The position numbers were made by a program, and so were the translations under genes. A DNA stretch of 5,863 nucleotides, taken from positions 1 through 5,863 of the forward strand of contig JAGLOT010000041.1 of NCBI GenBank assembly GCA_023137655.1. The letters are read 5' to 3'. Below, piece by piece: positions 5,098 to 5,863 of the stretch. The stretch comes from Nanobdellota archaeon. Lineage in GTDB: Archaea; Nanobdellota; Nanobdellia; Woesearchaeales; BS150m-G63. Below the pieces are notes generated by a model. The model searched no databases and was not told where the DNA came from. It saw nothing but the letters and a program-made list of their open reading frames with translations. How positions within the stretch are numbered: position 1 is the stretch's first letter; the number at the start of each line of letters is the position of its first letter.

Positions 5098-5863
5098 TTT
5101 ACTTTTACCCTTGTTAGAAGATTTGCCTTTATTATTTTCGGTTTCGTCTTCACCCTCAAAGCCCTCATCTTCTATTTCTTCCTCGTCTTCTAAGTCTTCT
5201 TTTTGACCTTTGTTAGAGTTTACATTTCCAACTCTTTCCTGAGCAGATTTTAATTTACCCATAACGCCTTTTGCATCTTCTACAAGTTCTGAAACAGCAT
5301 TTAAATCTTCTTCACTGAGAAAATGCTTTTTAGCCCTATTAACTCTATTTACAGTTTCTTGAACTAATTCTTCAATAACTTCAAGATCCCCTTCTAAATC
5401 AGCTAAAATTTCTTCTGAATTTTCATTTTCTTCAATTTCTTGAATACTTTCATCTAAATCTTCTTGAACAGTTCCTTGTTCTTCTGCAACTTCTTCTGAT
5501 TCTTCATACATTCCTTTTTCAATGAAAACTCTTTTCTTATACTCAAGTTTTTCATATCTCATAGCAGCAACTCTTGCTCTTTTTTCAGGATTTCTAGCTA
5601 AGAACTTATCAATGTTATAGCCCATTCTTTCAAAAGCTCTAAAAAGACCAATTGTAGCACCAGCATTTTCTTCATCTTCTTCATCTGCTATTTCATCTTC
5701 TTCTGTTTCATTCTCGTCTTCTGTTTCGTTGAGTTCAATGGTTTCATTCAATTCAACTGTTTCGTTTATCTCTGGTGTTTCGTTGACTTCTGTAGTCTCA
5801 TTTAATTCCACAGTTTCATTAATTTCTGTTTCATTAACTTCAATGGTTTCATTCAATTCAACT
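5089..5863 (-). CDS. Secreted acidic protein with NET sequon array and DUF5667-like region, 5'-truncated
   Basis: The frame is open to the window edge, and 257 complete residues are visible. A TTG at 5856 encodes an ordinary leucine of the repeat, so the true start and a presumed signal peptide lie outside. The first ~50 residues are a 5-6 residue repeat, NETxE(V/I/L), with nine N-E-T sequons, followed by an acidic linker. From about residue 70 comes GLFRAFERMGYNIDKFLARN, then PEKRARVAAMRYEKLEYKKR and long Glu-rich helices to about residue 210. This matches the layout of DUF5667-type proteins (a short amphipathic segment, a PEK-R motif, then helices), a family of unknown function exported in bacteria and archaea. 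The C-terminus is an acidic stretch followed by a Lys/Gly/Ser-rich tail (NNKGKSSNKGKSKKV). There is no C-terminal membrane span. A glycosylated envelope protein is the best inference; the DUF5667 match is by eye. Confidence 0.75.
   Translation of the reverse strand, partial: VELNETIEVNETEINETVELNETTEVNETPEINETVELNETIELNETEDENETEEDEIADEEDEENAGATIGLFRAFERMGYNIDKFLARNPEKRARVAAMRYEKLEYKKRVFIEKGMYEESEEVAEEQGTVQEDLDESIQEIEENENSEEILADLEGDLEVIEELVQETVNRVNRAKKHFLSEEDLNAVSELVEDAKGVMGKLKSAQERVGNVNSNKGQKEDLEDEEEIEDEGFEGEDETENNKGKSSNKGKSKKV
5704..5863 (-). repeat. 18-bp tandem repeats encoding N-E-T-x-E-hydrophobic
   Basis: Nine N-E-T triplets occur in 50 codons, eight intervals in all, seven of 6 residues and one of 5. 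The third variable position alternates V, I and L. Synonymous codons vary (NET is written with several codon sets), so the peptide rather than the DNA seems to be conserved. The array runs off the window edge, so its full length is unknown. Confidence 0.9.

Noticed and set aside
5854..5856. TTG at 5856 as the start of the sequon-repeat protein
   Set aside because: It is the leucine codon of a VELNET repeat unit, and the frame stays open to the window edge.

Overview
The window looks like part of a small, AT-rich archaeal genome, most likely a DPANN lineage (Nanoarchaeota/Woesearchaeota/Pacearchaeota type). The reasons are a tRNA-Lys with an archaeal body and no encoded CCA, TATA-box promoters placed for leaderless transcripts, an archaeal-type Shine-Dalgarno inside an operon, and secreted proteins built from modules that recur in these archaea. 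The lineage call is an inference; the window holds no phylogenetic marker other than the tRNA.

Every supported gene is on the minus strand, so gene order runs from high to low coordinates. (1) 5863-5089 is the 3' part of a secreted, acidic protein. It has an array of nine N-E-T glycosylation sequons and a DUF5667-like helical region, and ends at a hairpin plus T-tract terminator. (2) 5054-4793 is a gene-free regulatory region with four tandem ~30-34 bp repeats, 10-bp-spaced AGTTAC motifs in inverted pairs, and a perfect 20-bp palindrome over a TATA box. (3) 4792-4634 is a 52-residue ribbon-helix-helix-like regulator. (4) 4647-1933 is a 904-residue secreted fibre-like protein overlapping the regulator by 14 bp. 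(5) 1930-686 is a 414-residue protein with a signal peptide, two Ig-like domains, one membrane span and a cytoplasmic helical tail, starting 2 bp after the fibre stop. (6) 622-548 is tRNA-Lys(CTT). (7) 455 to the window start is the N-terminal 151 residues of an unrecognised protein with its own TATA box.

The most interesting unit is the tight three-gene operon regulator-fibre-anchor. The inferred model is that the small DNA-binding protein controls its own promoter through the palindrome and repeats. It would thereby set expression of a large, heavily glycosylated fibre or adhesin and its membrane partner. The fibre shares the VGIGT-P-LDV-G type motifs of viral tail-fibre-like proteins but lacks an S74 self-cleaving chaperone, and no other viral genes are visible.
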